A stretch of DNA of 5,196 nt from Bacteroidales bacterium (GTDB lineage Bacteria > Bacteroidota > Bacteroidia > Bacteroidales > P3): positions 1 to 5,196 of the forward strand of contig JAITVC010000049.1 of NCBI GenBank assembly GCA_031286005.1, in the 5' to 3' direction. Made by a program: the position numbers and the translations under genes. This document shows, piece by piece, positions 1 to 5,144 of this stretch. Numbering within the stretch: position 1 is the first letter of the stretch; each line of letters starts with the position of its first letter. The notes beneath the pieces were generated by a model. The model saw only the letters and a list, made by a program, of their open reading frames with translations. It did no database searches and was not told where the DNA came from.

Positions 1-1
1 A

Positions 2-526
2 ACATTTATCAAAGTAGTCGCAATTGCGCTGATGTCGTCAATTCTTTTCCAATCTTGCATGGGATCTTGGTCTCTTACCAAGAAATTCATTGAATGGAAC
101 CAGTCTGTAACCGGCAACAAATTTATTAACAACTTGATCTTTTGGATTCTTGGATCGTGGATTGGAGGAGCTGTTTTGTTCATTGATACCGTAATCTTGA
201 ATACGATTGAATTTTGGACAGGTTCAAATCCGTTGGCTTACAACACGCAAGAAATTACCACAGAAAACGGTACGTTTTTAGTAGAAACCACTCCGGCCGG
301 TCACACCATCACAAACATGGCAACGAATGAAGTTGTGAAGTTCAACTTCAACGAAACCGACAAATCTTGGTCGCTCGAAACCAAAGACGGTGTTCAACCT
401 TTGTTTGTTTGCATTGACGACATGCACGTGAAATTGAACAACGGTAGCGTTGTTACGCTTTCTGAAGCGGGTTTGTTTGCACTCAAAAACGTTACAGAAA
501 ACCAACGTAACTTGGCTTTGAACTAA
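2..526 (+). CDS. DUF3332 family lipoprotein, 5' partial
   Basis: Predicted exported lipoprotein of the DUF3332 family; molecular role unknown. The first in-window ATG (32) is probably not the start: the frame is open back to base 2, and the codons before it encode TFIKVVAIAL, which continues into MSSILFQSC. Together these form a lipoprotein signal with the lipobox F-Q-S-C (Cys codon 56-58), so only a few N-terminal residues should be missing. After the cysteine comes the family pattern: GSWSLTKK, then a W-N-x-S-V-x-G-N-K-F segment, a hydrophobic stretch (IFWILGSWIGGAVLFIDTVI), and N-T-I-E-F-W-x-G-S-N-P. The rest is a polar, beta-rich domain with VETTPAGHTITN, a F-N-E-T-D-K-S-W-S-L-E turn, and an ending in L-S-E-A-G-L-F-A. 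Family assignment is from recalled similarity to Bacteroides DUF3332 proteins. The TAA stop at 524-526 is followed 30 bp later by a strong terminator, so this is the last gene of its transcript. Confidence 0.85.
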   Translation, partial: TFIKVVAIALMSSILFQSCMGSWSLTKKFIEWNQSVTGNKFINNLIFWILGSWIGGAVLFIDTVILNTIEFWTGSNPLAYNTQEITTENGTFLVETTPAGHTITNMATNEVVKFNFNETDKSWSLETKDGVQPLFVCIDDMHVKLNNGSVVTLSEAGLFALKNVTENQRNLALN

Positions 527-555
527 TTGATTTAGCCAATCGAAGTACGGAATGG

Positions 556-592
556 GGCTGCGCCAAATAGTTTGGCGCGGCCTTATTTTTTT
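556..592 (+). terminator. Rho-independent terminator of the DUF3332 gene
   Basis: Twelve-base arms at 556-567 (GGCTGCGCCAAA) and 571-582 (TTTGGCGCGGCC) pair fully, with one G-U wobble, around a 3-nt loop (568-570). The tract TTATTTTTTT (583-592) follows directly. It lies 30 bp after the stop codon. On the opposite strand there is no T tract, so it acts in one direction. Confidence 0.92.
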
Positions 593-685
593 CCATGCAT
601 AAGAAAGGTTCGGGATTAATGTTTAGTGATTAGTGAAAAATGGCAACGTAAATGATACAGTAAATAATGAGGATTAAGGGTTAAT

Positions 686-700
686 ACTCGCTTTGCGAGT
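686..700. repeat. Small perfect hairpin, 6-bp stem
   Basis: ACTCGC (686-691) and GCGAGT (695-700) are exact inverted repeats around a TTT loop. GGGTTAA copies flank it on both sides (678-684, 708-714). No T tract follows, so it is not an intrinsic terminator. Function unknown. Confidence 0.55.
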
Positions 701-786
701 GGTTAAAGGGTTAAAAGGTGCGAGGTAGCTGGGGGCGAGGAGCGGGGTTGGATATGGCTTGGGGGTAGCTTGGTTATAATCAATAA

Positions 787-819
787 TGGACTTGTAGTGG
801 AGTTGTAGTGGACTTGATG
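787..819. repeat. 11-bp tandem repeat, three copies
   Basis: Three adjacent 11-mers: TGGACTTGTAG (787-797), TGGAGTTGTAG (798-808) and TGGACTTGATG (809-819). Copy 2 differs from copy 1 at one base and copy 3 at two. It lies in noncoding sequence, so variation in copy number would not affect a protein. Confidence 0.75.
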
Positions 820-848
820 GCTATTTGGGGGCTGCTTGGAGTGAATAG

Positions 849-884
849 TGATTAGTTAATAGTGAATAGAGAGATAACTAATCA
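849..884. repeat. 10-bp inverted repeat upstream of the regulator promoter
   Basis: TGATTAGTTA (849-858) and TAACTAATCA (875-884) are exact inverted repeats separated by 16 bases. The right arm covers the position where a -33 element would lie relative to the -7 box at 903-910. An operator for the downstream regulator gene is possible, but AT-rich repeats are common in this kind of intergenic DNA. Confidence 0.5.
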
Positions 885-902
885 TAATTCATAAATTTTT
901 TG

Positions 903-910
903 TATCTTTG
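903..910 (+). promoter_or_regulatory. Bacteroidota -7 promoter element for the TPR-AraC gene
   Basis: TATCTTTG fits the Bacteroidota sigma-ABfr -7 consensus TAnnTTTG and lies 23 bases before the ATG. No TTTG is present at the expected -33 position (about 879-882), so only half of the promoter is recognisable. An activator may substitute for the missing half. Confidence 0.65.
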
Positions 911-921
911 TATGTAGTTTT

Positions 922-927
922 AAAGGA
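922..927 (+). promoter_or_regulatory. Ribosome binding site of the TPR-AraC gene
   Basis: AAAGGA lies six bases before the ATG at 934. It supports that start and is more Shine-Dalgarno-like than the A-rich leaders of the two FISUMP genes. Confidence 0.55.
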
Positions 928-933
928 TTCGAG

Positions 934-2541
934 ATGTTAAAGAAAATTGTTTTTATCTTTGCGTTGATTTTTTCTGTGGGGGTAGTTGGCGCTCATGGGC
1001 AGGGGCTTTTGTCTAATGTTTCTACCGATGATGATCTTGTTTCTAAATACAAGCATCTTTCTGCGCAACAACTTCTTGATACGGCAAAATTTTATGAGCG
1101 AGCGAGTCGTATTGAGACAGCTTTGGTTTGTTATAGTTTGTTGATTAATGGTATTCCTCAACGGTTAGATACTGAACATGGGAAGAAGATGGTGGAGGCT
1201 TACACTAATTTGTCGGGGATTTATTTTGACAAGGATAATTACCGTACGGCATACGAATTGTTGATCAAGGCATTGCAATTAAGTGAAGGTATTCATGATA
1301 CGACTTATCTATCTCGGATTTATGCTAATATCGGAAATATTTACTATCGTTTTGATGCGTATGATTTGGTGAATTTGTATGCTTCCGAAGCCTTGAAATT
1401 TTCTCAAGACAGTGTTGTGATGTCGCTTATATTAAATAATTTGGGATATACAAACGTTAAAACCGGACATCTAAACGAAGCCTTTGATTATATCAACCAA
1501 TCTTTGCAAACCTTATTGCGGCATGATACCTCATATTTGAATATCATATATCATACTTTGGCGTTGTATTATCAAGAGGTGGAATCTTATGATTCGGCGC
1601 ATTATTATTTTCTGCTATCGTTGAATGATCCGAACAATAATGTGAAACAGAAAGCGGAAACGATGTCGGACATGGGGAAATTGTATCTAAAAACGGATAA
1701 CCCGGATGGGGCTGTATTTTACATCAATTTATCTAATGCTTTGGCGAAAGAACATGCGTTTTTGGGGGTTTTAATGGATAATTATTTGACTTTATCCCAA
1801 ATAGAAAAAGCGAGAGGTCGTGATGCGCTTGCCTTTGAGTATTTTATGCAATACTCGAATTTTAGGGATTCAATATTTAGCAACGGAAAAATTATGGAAG
1901 TTAATCAATTGCAACAAATGTATGAAACTTCTAAAACGAATCAGCAGATTGAGCAATTGATTATAGATCAGCAAATCAAGGCTAAAACGATTCGTTACAA
2001 AAATGCTATTCAATACATTATGTTAGTTGTGTTGGTGTTGATAAGTACAGTTTTGTTTTTTGTGTTTGCTCAAAATAAGAAATTGAATACGGCTTACAAA
2101 GTTTTGTTTGAAAAGAATATCAAGATTATAGAGCTTGAAGACAGTTCTCCGGAACCGTCGAAGTATAAAAAGAGTACTCTTTCGGACGAAGCTCAAGATG
2201 AGCTTTTGAGCCGAATTTATGCCCTTATGGAGGATGTTTCTGTGATTTGCGACCCGGAATTGTCGGTAGAGAAACTTGCGGACTTGCTGCATTCCAATCG
2301 GGCGTATGTTTCTCAAGTTGTCAACGGTTTGATAAAGAAAAAATTTCGTGCATTTGTGAATGATTATCGTATTCGGGAAGCGCAACGGTTATTTTCGGAG
2401 CAAAATGCTTCTAAATATACTATTGAGGCTGTTGCATTTAAAACTGGATTTAAATCCAGTACGACTTTTAATACGGCTTTTAAGGAAGTTACGGGGGTTA
2501 GTCCGGGGTTTTATATGAAGTCTGTGAAAAGAAATTCCTAA
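934..2541 (+). CDS. Membrane-anchored TPR / AraC-family transcriptional regulator
   Basis: Predicted one-component transmembrane regulator of 535 aa. Domain order: signal peptide at residues 1-23 (MLKKIVFIFALIFSVGVVGA, then H-G-Q); a helical TPR-like region at about 30-310, with recognisable repeats near 89-115, 128-157, 161-195 and 241-272; a Gln-rich probable coiled coil at about 320-355; one membrane helix at about 359-380 (IQYIMLVVLVLISTVLFFVF) followed by the basic residues N-K-K; a linker; and an AraC-type DNA-binding domain at about 425-532. The first helix-turn-helix is at 443-464 (LSVEKLADLL..VSQVVN). The second is at 495-527, with F-K-T-G-F-K-S-S-T-T-F-N-T-A-F-K and the G-V-S-P-G-F-Y ending. 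The TPR region should be periplasmic and the DNA-binding domain cytoplasmic. This architecture is common in Bacteroidota and resembles hybrid two-component sensors without the kinase. The signal and target genes are unknown. The two downstream lipoprotein genes are candidate targets by position only. The start is supported by AAAGGA six bases upstream and by the signal peptide. Confidence 0.92.
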   Translation: MLKKIVFIFALIFSVGVVGAHGQGLLSNVSTDDDLVSKYKHLSAQQLLDTAKFYERASRIETALVCYSLLINGIPQRLDTEHGKKMVEAYTNLSGIYFDKDNYRTAYELLIKALQLSEGIHDTTYLSRIYANIGNIYYRFDAYDLVNLYASEALKFSQDSVVMSLILNNLGYTNVKTGHLNEAFDYINQSLQTLLRHDTSYLNIIYHTLALYYQEVESYDSAHYYFLLSLNDPNNNVKQKAETMSDMGKLYLKTDNPDGAVFYINLSNALAKEHAFLGVLMDNYLTLSQIEKARGRDALAFEYFMQYSNFRDSIFSNGKIMEVNQLQQMYETSKTNQQIEQLIIDQQIKAKTIRYKNAIQYIMLVVLVLISTVLFFVFAQNKKLNTAYKVLFEKNIKIIELEDSSPEPSKYKKSTLSDEAQDELLSRIYALMEDVSVICDPELSVEKLADLLHSNRAYVSQVVNGLIKKKFRAFVNDYRIREAQRLFSEQNASKYTIEAVAFKTGFKSSTTFNTAFKEVTGVSPGFYMKSVKRNS

Positions 2542-2579
2542 TGATATTAAAGAGTTGTTTTTCAGCGTTGTTTTGTGTT

Positions 2580-2620
2580 TAGTTTAGCCAAATTGCGCAA
2601 TTTGGTTAAACTATATTTTA
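2580..2620 (+). terminator. Probable terminator: 34-bp near-palindrome
   Basis: Bases 2580-2596 and 2597-2613 pair along all 17 positions, with one G-U wobble (G2587 with T2606). The centre is AATTGCGCAATT. The T-rich tract TATTTTATT follows the stem. It lies 39 bp after the regulator's stop codon and upstream of the next promoter, which suits a terminator. The nearly loop-free symmetry would also suit a binding site for a dimeric protein. Confidence 0.6.
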
Positions 2621-2639
2621 TTAATTGTATTTTTGATAT

Positions 2640-2647
2640 TATCTTTG
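2640..2647 (+). promoter_or_regulatory. -7 promoter element for the FISUMP lipoprotein genes
   Basis: TATCTTTG, followed by C-A, matches the Bacteroidota -7 element TAnnTTTG. Twenty bases upstream is TTTT (2616-2619), a near match to the -33 TTTG. Transcription would start near 2653, giving an AT-rich leader of about 50 nt (GGAAATATTAATTC onward) before the ATG at 2704. No comparable element was found between this gene and its paralog at 3722. Confidence 0.7.
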
Positions 2648-2703
2648 CACTATGAAAACGCAAAGGAAATATTAATTCAATTGTAAATTAAAAATCAAAT
2701 TCT

Positions 2704-3600
2704 ATGAAAAGACATACTCTCTCATTGGTCGCTTTTGTGATTGTGTTAGTAGCGGTTTTTGCAGCTTGCAAAAAGGATGACGGGAAAGATGGTGCTGTGA
2801 TAGGGGTTGTTTTAAACAAGAACAATGCTGTTCTTAGTGCTGGCGACACGCTGACTTTGGCGCATATTGTTTTGCCACAAACGGCATCCAATAAGAATGT
2901 AACGTGGACATCTGCAAATCCCTCTATAGCTAATGTTGTGAATGGTTTAATAACTGCTTTAGCGGGAGGCGAAACGACTATTACGGTTACATCAGAAGAC
3001 GGCCAAAAAACGGCAGTCTGCAAGATTGTTGTAAATTTCTCATTAGGGGACGTGAGTTTTGCCACAAGAGACACGTTTATTGTTGGCAATCAAATATGGT
3101 CGGATGCTGTGCAAGCTACTTATTGCAGTGACAAAACAAGTTATAAAGGCGTGGACAAGTCTGATCCGGCAAACCCAATTTATGTGGCGGATTGTCGTTC
3201 TAATCCGGGCCAAAAAGGCGATTTGTTTTCGTGGGAGATGGTTAATCGATTTGGCAATGTTCTTTGTCCCGATGGTTGGCGAGTGCCCACGGAAGAAGAT
3301 TTTGTGACTTTGGATTTGGGCCTTGGCGGAACAGGAAATTTTAGAGTTGATGCTGAATTTATTCGCACCAAATATCTTGGAGAATGGGGTGGGGAGCTTA
3401 ATGGCATGACAGATGGTTCGTTGCGGTATGTGGGTAGTCGTGCACACTATTGGTCGCAGACACAGCTGAGTGAAAGTAATGCTATTCACATGATGTTTGT
3501 TGCTAATGAGGAAGATAGCTGGAATGGCGAGCTCCACGTTAAAGGGAGTGCAGTAGAAAAGGCGGATGGTCACGCACTTCGGTGTGTTCGCGATAAATAA
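2704..3600 (+). CDS. Lipoprotein with BIG2 Ig-like and FISUMP domains
   Basis: Predicted surface or periplasmic lipoprotein of 298 aa. Residues 1-21 are a lipoprotein signal with lipobox F-A-A-C (Cys22), followed by K-K-D-D and an acidic, Gly-containing linker. Residues about 33-111 form a bacterial Ig-like BIG2 domain, with GVVLNKNNAVLSAGDTLTL, then V-T-W-T-S-A-N-P-S-I-A-N-V, the G-L-I-T-A-L-A-G-G turn and TTITVTSEDGQKTAVCKI. Residues about 117-297 match the FISUMP (Fibrobacter succinogenes major paralogous) domain: G-N-Q-I-W at 128-132, LFSWEMV at 174-180, CPDGWRVPT at 188-196, Y-W-S-Q-T at 249-253, and the terminal GHALRCV at 289-295. FISUMP domains are found on secreted proteins and have a C-type-lectin-like appearance; their ligands are unknown. 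An adhesion or binding role is inference. The gene is preceded by a -7 promoter element and followed after 121 bp by a paralog lacking the BIG2 domain. Confidence 0.88.
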   Translation: MKRHTLSLVAFVIVLVAVFAACKKDDGKDGAVIGVVLNKNNAVLSAGDTLTLAHIVLPQTASNKNVTWTSANPSIANVVNGLITALAGGETTITVTSEDGQKTAVCKIVVNFSLGDVSFATRDTFIVGNQIWSDAVQATYCSDKTSYKGVDKSDPANPIYVADCRSNPGQKGDLFSWEMVNRFGNVLCPDGWRVPTEEDFVTLDLGLGGTGNFRVDAEFIRTKYLGEWGGELNGMTDGSLRYVGSRAHYWSQTQLSESNAIHMMFVANEEDSWNGELHVKGSAVEKADGHALRCVRDK

Positions 3601-3602
3601 AT

Positions 3603-3660
3603 CGGTCGTTTCGACTCCGCTCAACGATCATACCCGGTGGCTGAGCGAAATCGAAGCCAC
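3603..3660. repeat. Intergenic double-hairpin element between the FISUMP genes
   Basis: Two neighbouring hairpins are visible: GGTCGTT (3604-3610) with AACGATC (3623-3629), one wobble, and GTGGCT (3637-3642) with AGCCAC (3655-3660), exact. Their loops can also pair with each other: TTCGACTCCGCTCA (3610-3623) and TGAGCGAAATCGAA (3642-3655) match at 12 of 14 positions. The two mismatches become G-U pairs on the - strand transcript. The element therefore has two competing folds. The arms resemble the TTCGACT..GCTCA / TGAGCG..TCGAA dispersed intergenic repeats recalled from Bacteroidota genomes; copy number cannot be tested here. It begins two bases after the stop codon at 3600. Confidence 0.7.
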
Positions 3661-3721
3661 AATTAACAATGAGACTTAAATTAAACTAATAAACAATAAA
3701 ACAATTAAAAAACAAAACATT

Positions 3722-4450
3722 ATGAAAACACACACATTTAGATTAATCGCTTGTGCGATTGCGTTAGTAACTGTTTTTGCATCTTGCAAAAAAGACAATG
3801 AGAACGATGACAAAAAACCTGAAATCACCGTACCCGAAAGTTGGGATGCCGGCGATTGGGGAACAGCAAGCTTTGCCACCACCGGTGTGTGGATTGTGGG
3901 CAGCCAAGCATGGTCGGATGCCGTGACCACCACTATGACCAGTGGAAAAACAACTTTTGAAAGCAAAAATATGTCAGAGGGAACTTTTTTGGCCGATGGT
4001 TGTTCAAATCCTGATCGAAAAGGCGATTTGTTTTCGTGGGAAATGGTCAATCAGTTTGGCAATGTTCTTTGCCCAGAAGGTTGGCGAGTGCCAACGAAAG
4101 GCGATTTCGAAACTCTTAACACGGAACTTGGAGGTGCAGAATTTTTAGAAGAGGATCCGGATCGAGATATCGAAGTTGTTAAAGCGTTTATCAGTGCTAC
4201 TTATATTAATTCTGAAAAATGGGGCGGTGAAATAAGCGGCGCTAAGCCTGCCATGCAAGCTCCACGTCAAGAAGGACAAGTGTGGTTTTGGTCAAGCACA
4301 GAGGCAGATGCAAACTCTGCCAACGTTCTTCGCCTGATGTACAGAGAAGCTACTGAAGGTTCTTCCGCTACAGCTTCGATCTATATTGGCAACCTTGGTT
4401 GCATGAAGGACGCTGGAGGATCGCTTCGTTGTGTAAAAGACGTAGAATAA
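3722..4450 (+). CDS. FISUMP-domain lipoprotein, paralog without BIG2 domain
   Basis: Predicted secreted lipoprotein of 242 aa and a paralog of the preceding gene. Residues 1-21 are a lipoprotein signal with lipobox F-A-S-C (Cys22) followed by K-K-D-N. Residues 23-48 are a short acidic, Pro- and Trp-containing linker in place of the BIG2 domain. The FISUMP domain covers about 49-240. It has W-I-V-G-S-Q-A-W-S-D-A-V at 57-68, a Cys at 94, LFSWEMV at 103-109, CPEGWRVPT at 117-125, F-W-S-S-T at 189-193, and GGSLRCV at 232-238. The ligand is unknown; a surface-binding role is inferred from the family. The leader before the ATG (3661-3721) is A-rich with almost no G and shows no TAnnTTTG promoter, so the gene is probably transcribed from the promoter at 2640. 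It is closed by an intrinsic terminator. Confidence 0.87.
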   Translation: MKTHTFRLIACAIALVTVFASCKKDNENDDKKPEITVPESWDAGDWGTASFATTGVWIVGSQAWSDAVTTTMTSGKTTFESKNMSEGTFLADGCSNPDRKGDLFSWEMVNQFGNVLCPEGWRVPTKGDFETLNTELGGAEFLEEDPDRDIEVVKAFISATYINSEKWGGEISGAKPAMQAPRQEGQVWFWSSTEADANSANVLRLMYREATEGSSATASIYIGNLGCMKDAGGSLRCVKDVE

Positions 4451-4468
4451 TCTAATTTTCTTTTTATG

Positions 4469-4500
4469 AAGCCGAGATTAACGTCTCGGCTTTTTTGTTT
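4469..4500 (+). terminator. Rho-independent terminator after the FISUMP genes
   Basis: GCCGAGA (4471-4477) and TCTCGGC (4484-4490) form an exact 7-bp stem around a 6-nt loop, extended by A-A/T-T pairs at 4469-4470 and 4491-4492. The tract TTTTTTGTTT (4491-4500) follows. It starts 18 bp after the stop codon and separates the lipoprotein genes from the DUF4160-DUF2442 pair. Confidence 0.92.
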
Positions 4501-4521
4501 TATGTTAAAAAGAGTTAAAAA

Positions 4522-4553
4522 TTTGTTTAATTGGGGAAATTGTTGTAATTTTG
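4522..4553 (+). promoter_or_regulatory. Complete Bacteroidota-type promoter for the DUF4160-DUF2442 pair
   Basis: TTTG (4522-4525) and TAATTTTG (4546-4553) match the -33 and -7 consensus elements with a 20-bp spacer, within the usual range. Transcription should start near 4560, leaving a leader of only about 8 nt before the ATG at 4568. This is the best-formed promoter in the window. Confidence 0.75.
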
Positions 4554-4567
4554 TAAAAAAATAAGTT

Positions 4568-4825
4568 ATGCCGAGAATAAGTGAATTTTACGGACTTTTG
4601 ATTCTTATGAATTTTAAAGATCATAATCCACCACATTTTCATGTATGGTATGGAGATTATAAAGCAACAGTTTCCATAACAACCGGAATCGTAGCGGGCG
4701 AAATGCCACAAAGAGCACTGAAATTAGTTTTTGATTGGCTCGAAATACATCGAAACGAATTATTAGACCAGTGGAATAATGCTCAAAACGGAAAACCTAT
4801 CGGGAAAATAGATCCTTTAATTTAA
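4568..4825 (+). CDS. DUF4160 domain-containing protein
   Basis: Small cytoplasmic protein of 85 aa with no signal or membrane segment, matching the DUF4160 family in length and motifs. It starts M-P-R-I-S-E-F-Y-G, followed by a hydrophobic strand (LLILMNF). Next is the family hallmark DHNPPHFHVWYGDYKA (residues 18-33), with His19, His23 and His25. Then come V-S-I-T-T-G-I-V-A-G-E-M-P-Q-R-A and a C-terminal helix W-L-E-I-H-R-N-E-L-L-D-Q-W, ending in a K-I-D-P-L-I tail. No activity is established to my knowledge. The gene is 4 bp upstream of a DUF2442 gene, a pairing often seen in bacteria and sometimes suspected of being toxin-antitoxin-like. Which partner would be toxic cannot be told from sequence. 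The start is fixed by the conserved N-terminus and by the promoter immediately upstream. Confidence 0.9.
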   Translation: MPRISEFYGLLILMNFKDHNPPHFHVWYGDYKATVSITTGIVAGEMPQRALKLVFDWLEIHRNELLDQWNNAQNGKPIGKIDPLI

Positions 4826-4829
4826 AAAC

Positions 4830-5084
4830 ATGACACAAACAACATTCTTAGAAGTTAAAAACGTGGAATTTCTTAAAAACTACAATGTTAAATTGCAGTT
4901 TAGCACAGGAGAAACCAAAATTGTGGATTTGGAACCCGACCTTTCCGGAGAGGTGTTTGAACCATTGAAGGATCCTGTATTCTTTAGACAAGGAAAAATC
5001 ATTTATAACACTGTGGAATGGCCCAATGGAGCCGATTTTGCTCCAGAGTATCTGCTGGCTAAATCATCAACAATTCGATATTAA
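4830..5084 (+). CDS. DUF2442 domain-containing protein
   Basis: Small cytoplasmic protein of 84 aa matching the DUF2442 family across its whole length. It has V-K-N-V-E-F-L-K-N-Y-N-V-K-L-Q-F (residues 9-24), STGETKIVDLEPDLSGEVFE (25-44), the P-L-K-D-P-V-F-F-R-Q segment (45-54), and the signature W-P-N-G-A-D-F-A-P-E-Y-L (64-75). The family fold corresponds to the NE0471 N-terminal domain type; some members carry an added helix-turn-helix, which this one lacks. The ATG follows the DUF4160 stop codon by four bases, so the two are almost certainly cotranscribed and probably act together. Role unknown; a toxin-antitoxin-like partnership is inference from gene organisation. No terminator was recognised after the stop codon. 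Confidence 0.9.
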   Translation: MTQTTFLEVKNVEFLKNYNVKLQFSTGETKIVDLEPDLSGEVFEPLKDPVFFRQGKIIYNTVEWPNGADFAPEYLLAKSSTIRY

Positions 5085-5144
5085 TCAAGTCATTACGATA
5101 ATAGCTTTCGATTGTGTTCGTGATGCTGAATAATATTGGTAGAG

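Larger units (their letters stand above)
593..902. other. Noncoding repeat-rich intergenic stretch
   Basis: No credible coding frame was found in about 310 bases. The stretch holds short repeated words: TTAGTGA twice in tandem (623-629, 630-636), GGGTTAA (678-684 and 708-714) flanking a small hairpin, a G-rich patch with G runs at 731-735, 744-747, 761-765 and 827-831, an imperfect direct repeat ATGGCT..GGGGG..GCTTGG (754-773 and 817-839), an 11-bp tandem repeat (787-819), and a 10-bp inverted repeat (849-884). The + strand is G-rich and C-poor between about 720 and 845. It could be decayed sequence or a cluster of dispersed intergenic repeats; no family was recognised. Confidence 0.6.

Noticed and set aside
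278..505. 75-aa minus-strand ORF antisense to the DUF3332 gene
   Set aside because: It has no family resemblance, no promoter and no ribosome binding site, and is fully inside a well-supported gene.
731..839. Four runs of four or five G as a possible G-quadruplex
   Set aside because: The spacers are 8, 13 and 61 bases, too long for a standard quadruplex. The G bias is noted only as composition.
593..902. CRISPR array or degraded protein gene in the repeat-rich gap
   Set aside because: The repeats are 7-23 bp, irregular and directly adjacent or unevenly spaced, with no unique spacers of constant length, and no frame shows recognisable protein remnants.
2023..2385. 120-aa minus-strand ORF antisense to the AraC domain
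   Set aside because: The + strand frame has an unmistakable membrane helix and AraC helix-turn-helix motifs; the antisense translation has no recognisable features.
2652..2675. Seven-codon ORF (MKTQRKY) just after the -7 element at 2640, as a possible leader peptide
   Set aside because: Its ATG falls at or before the expected transcription start (about 2653), there is no ribosome binding site, and nothing resembles attenuation.
3059..4148. Matching alternative-frame ORFs in both FISUMP genes (3059-3307 and 3942-4148), which look like a conserved second protein pair
   Set aside because: They lie inside the clear FISUMP reading frames. Their similarity (for example K-A-I-C-F-R-G-x-W) is a by-product of the duplicated DNA block.
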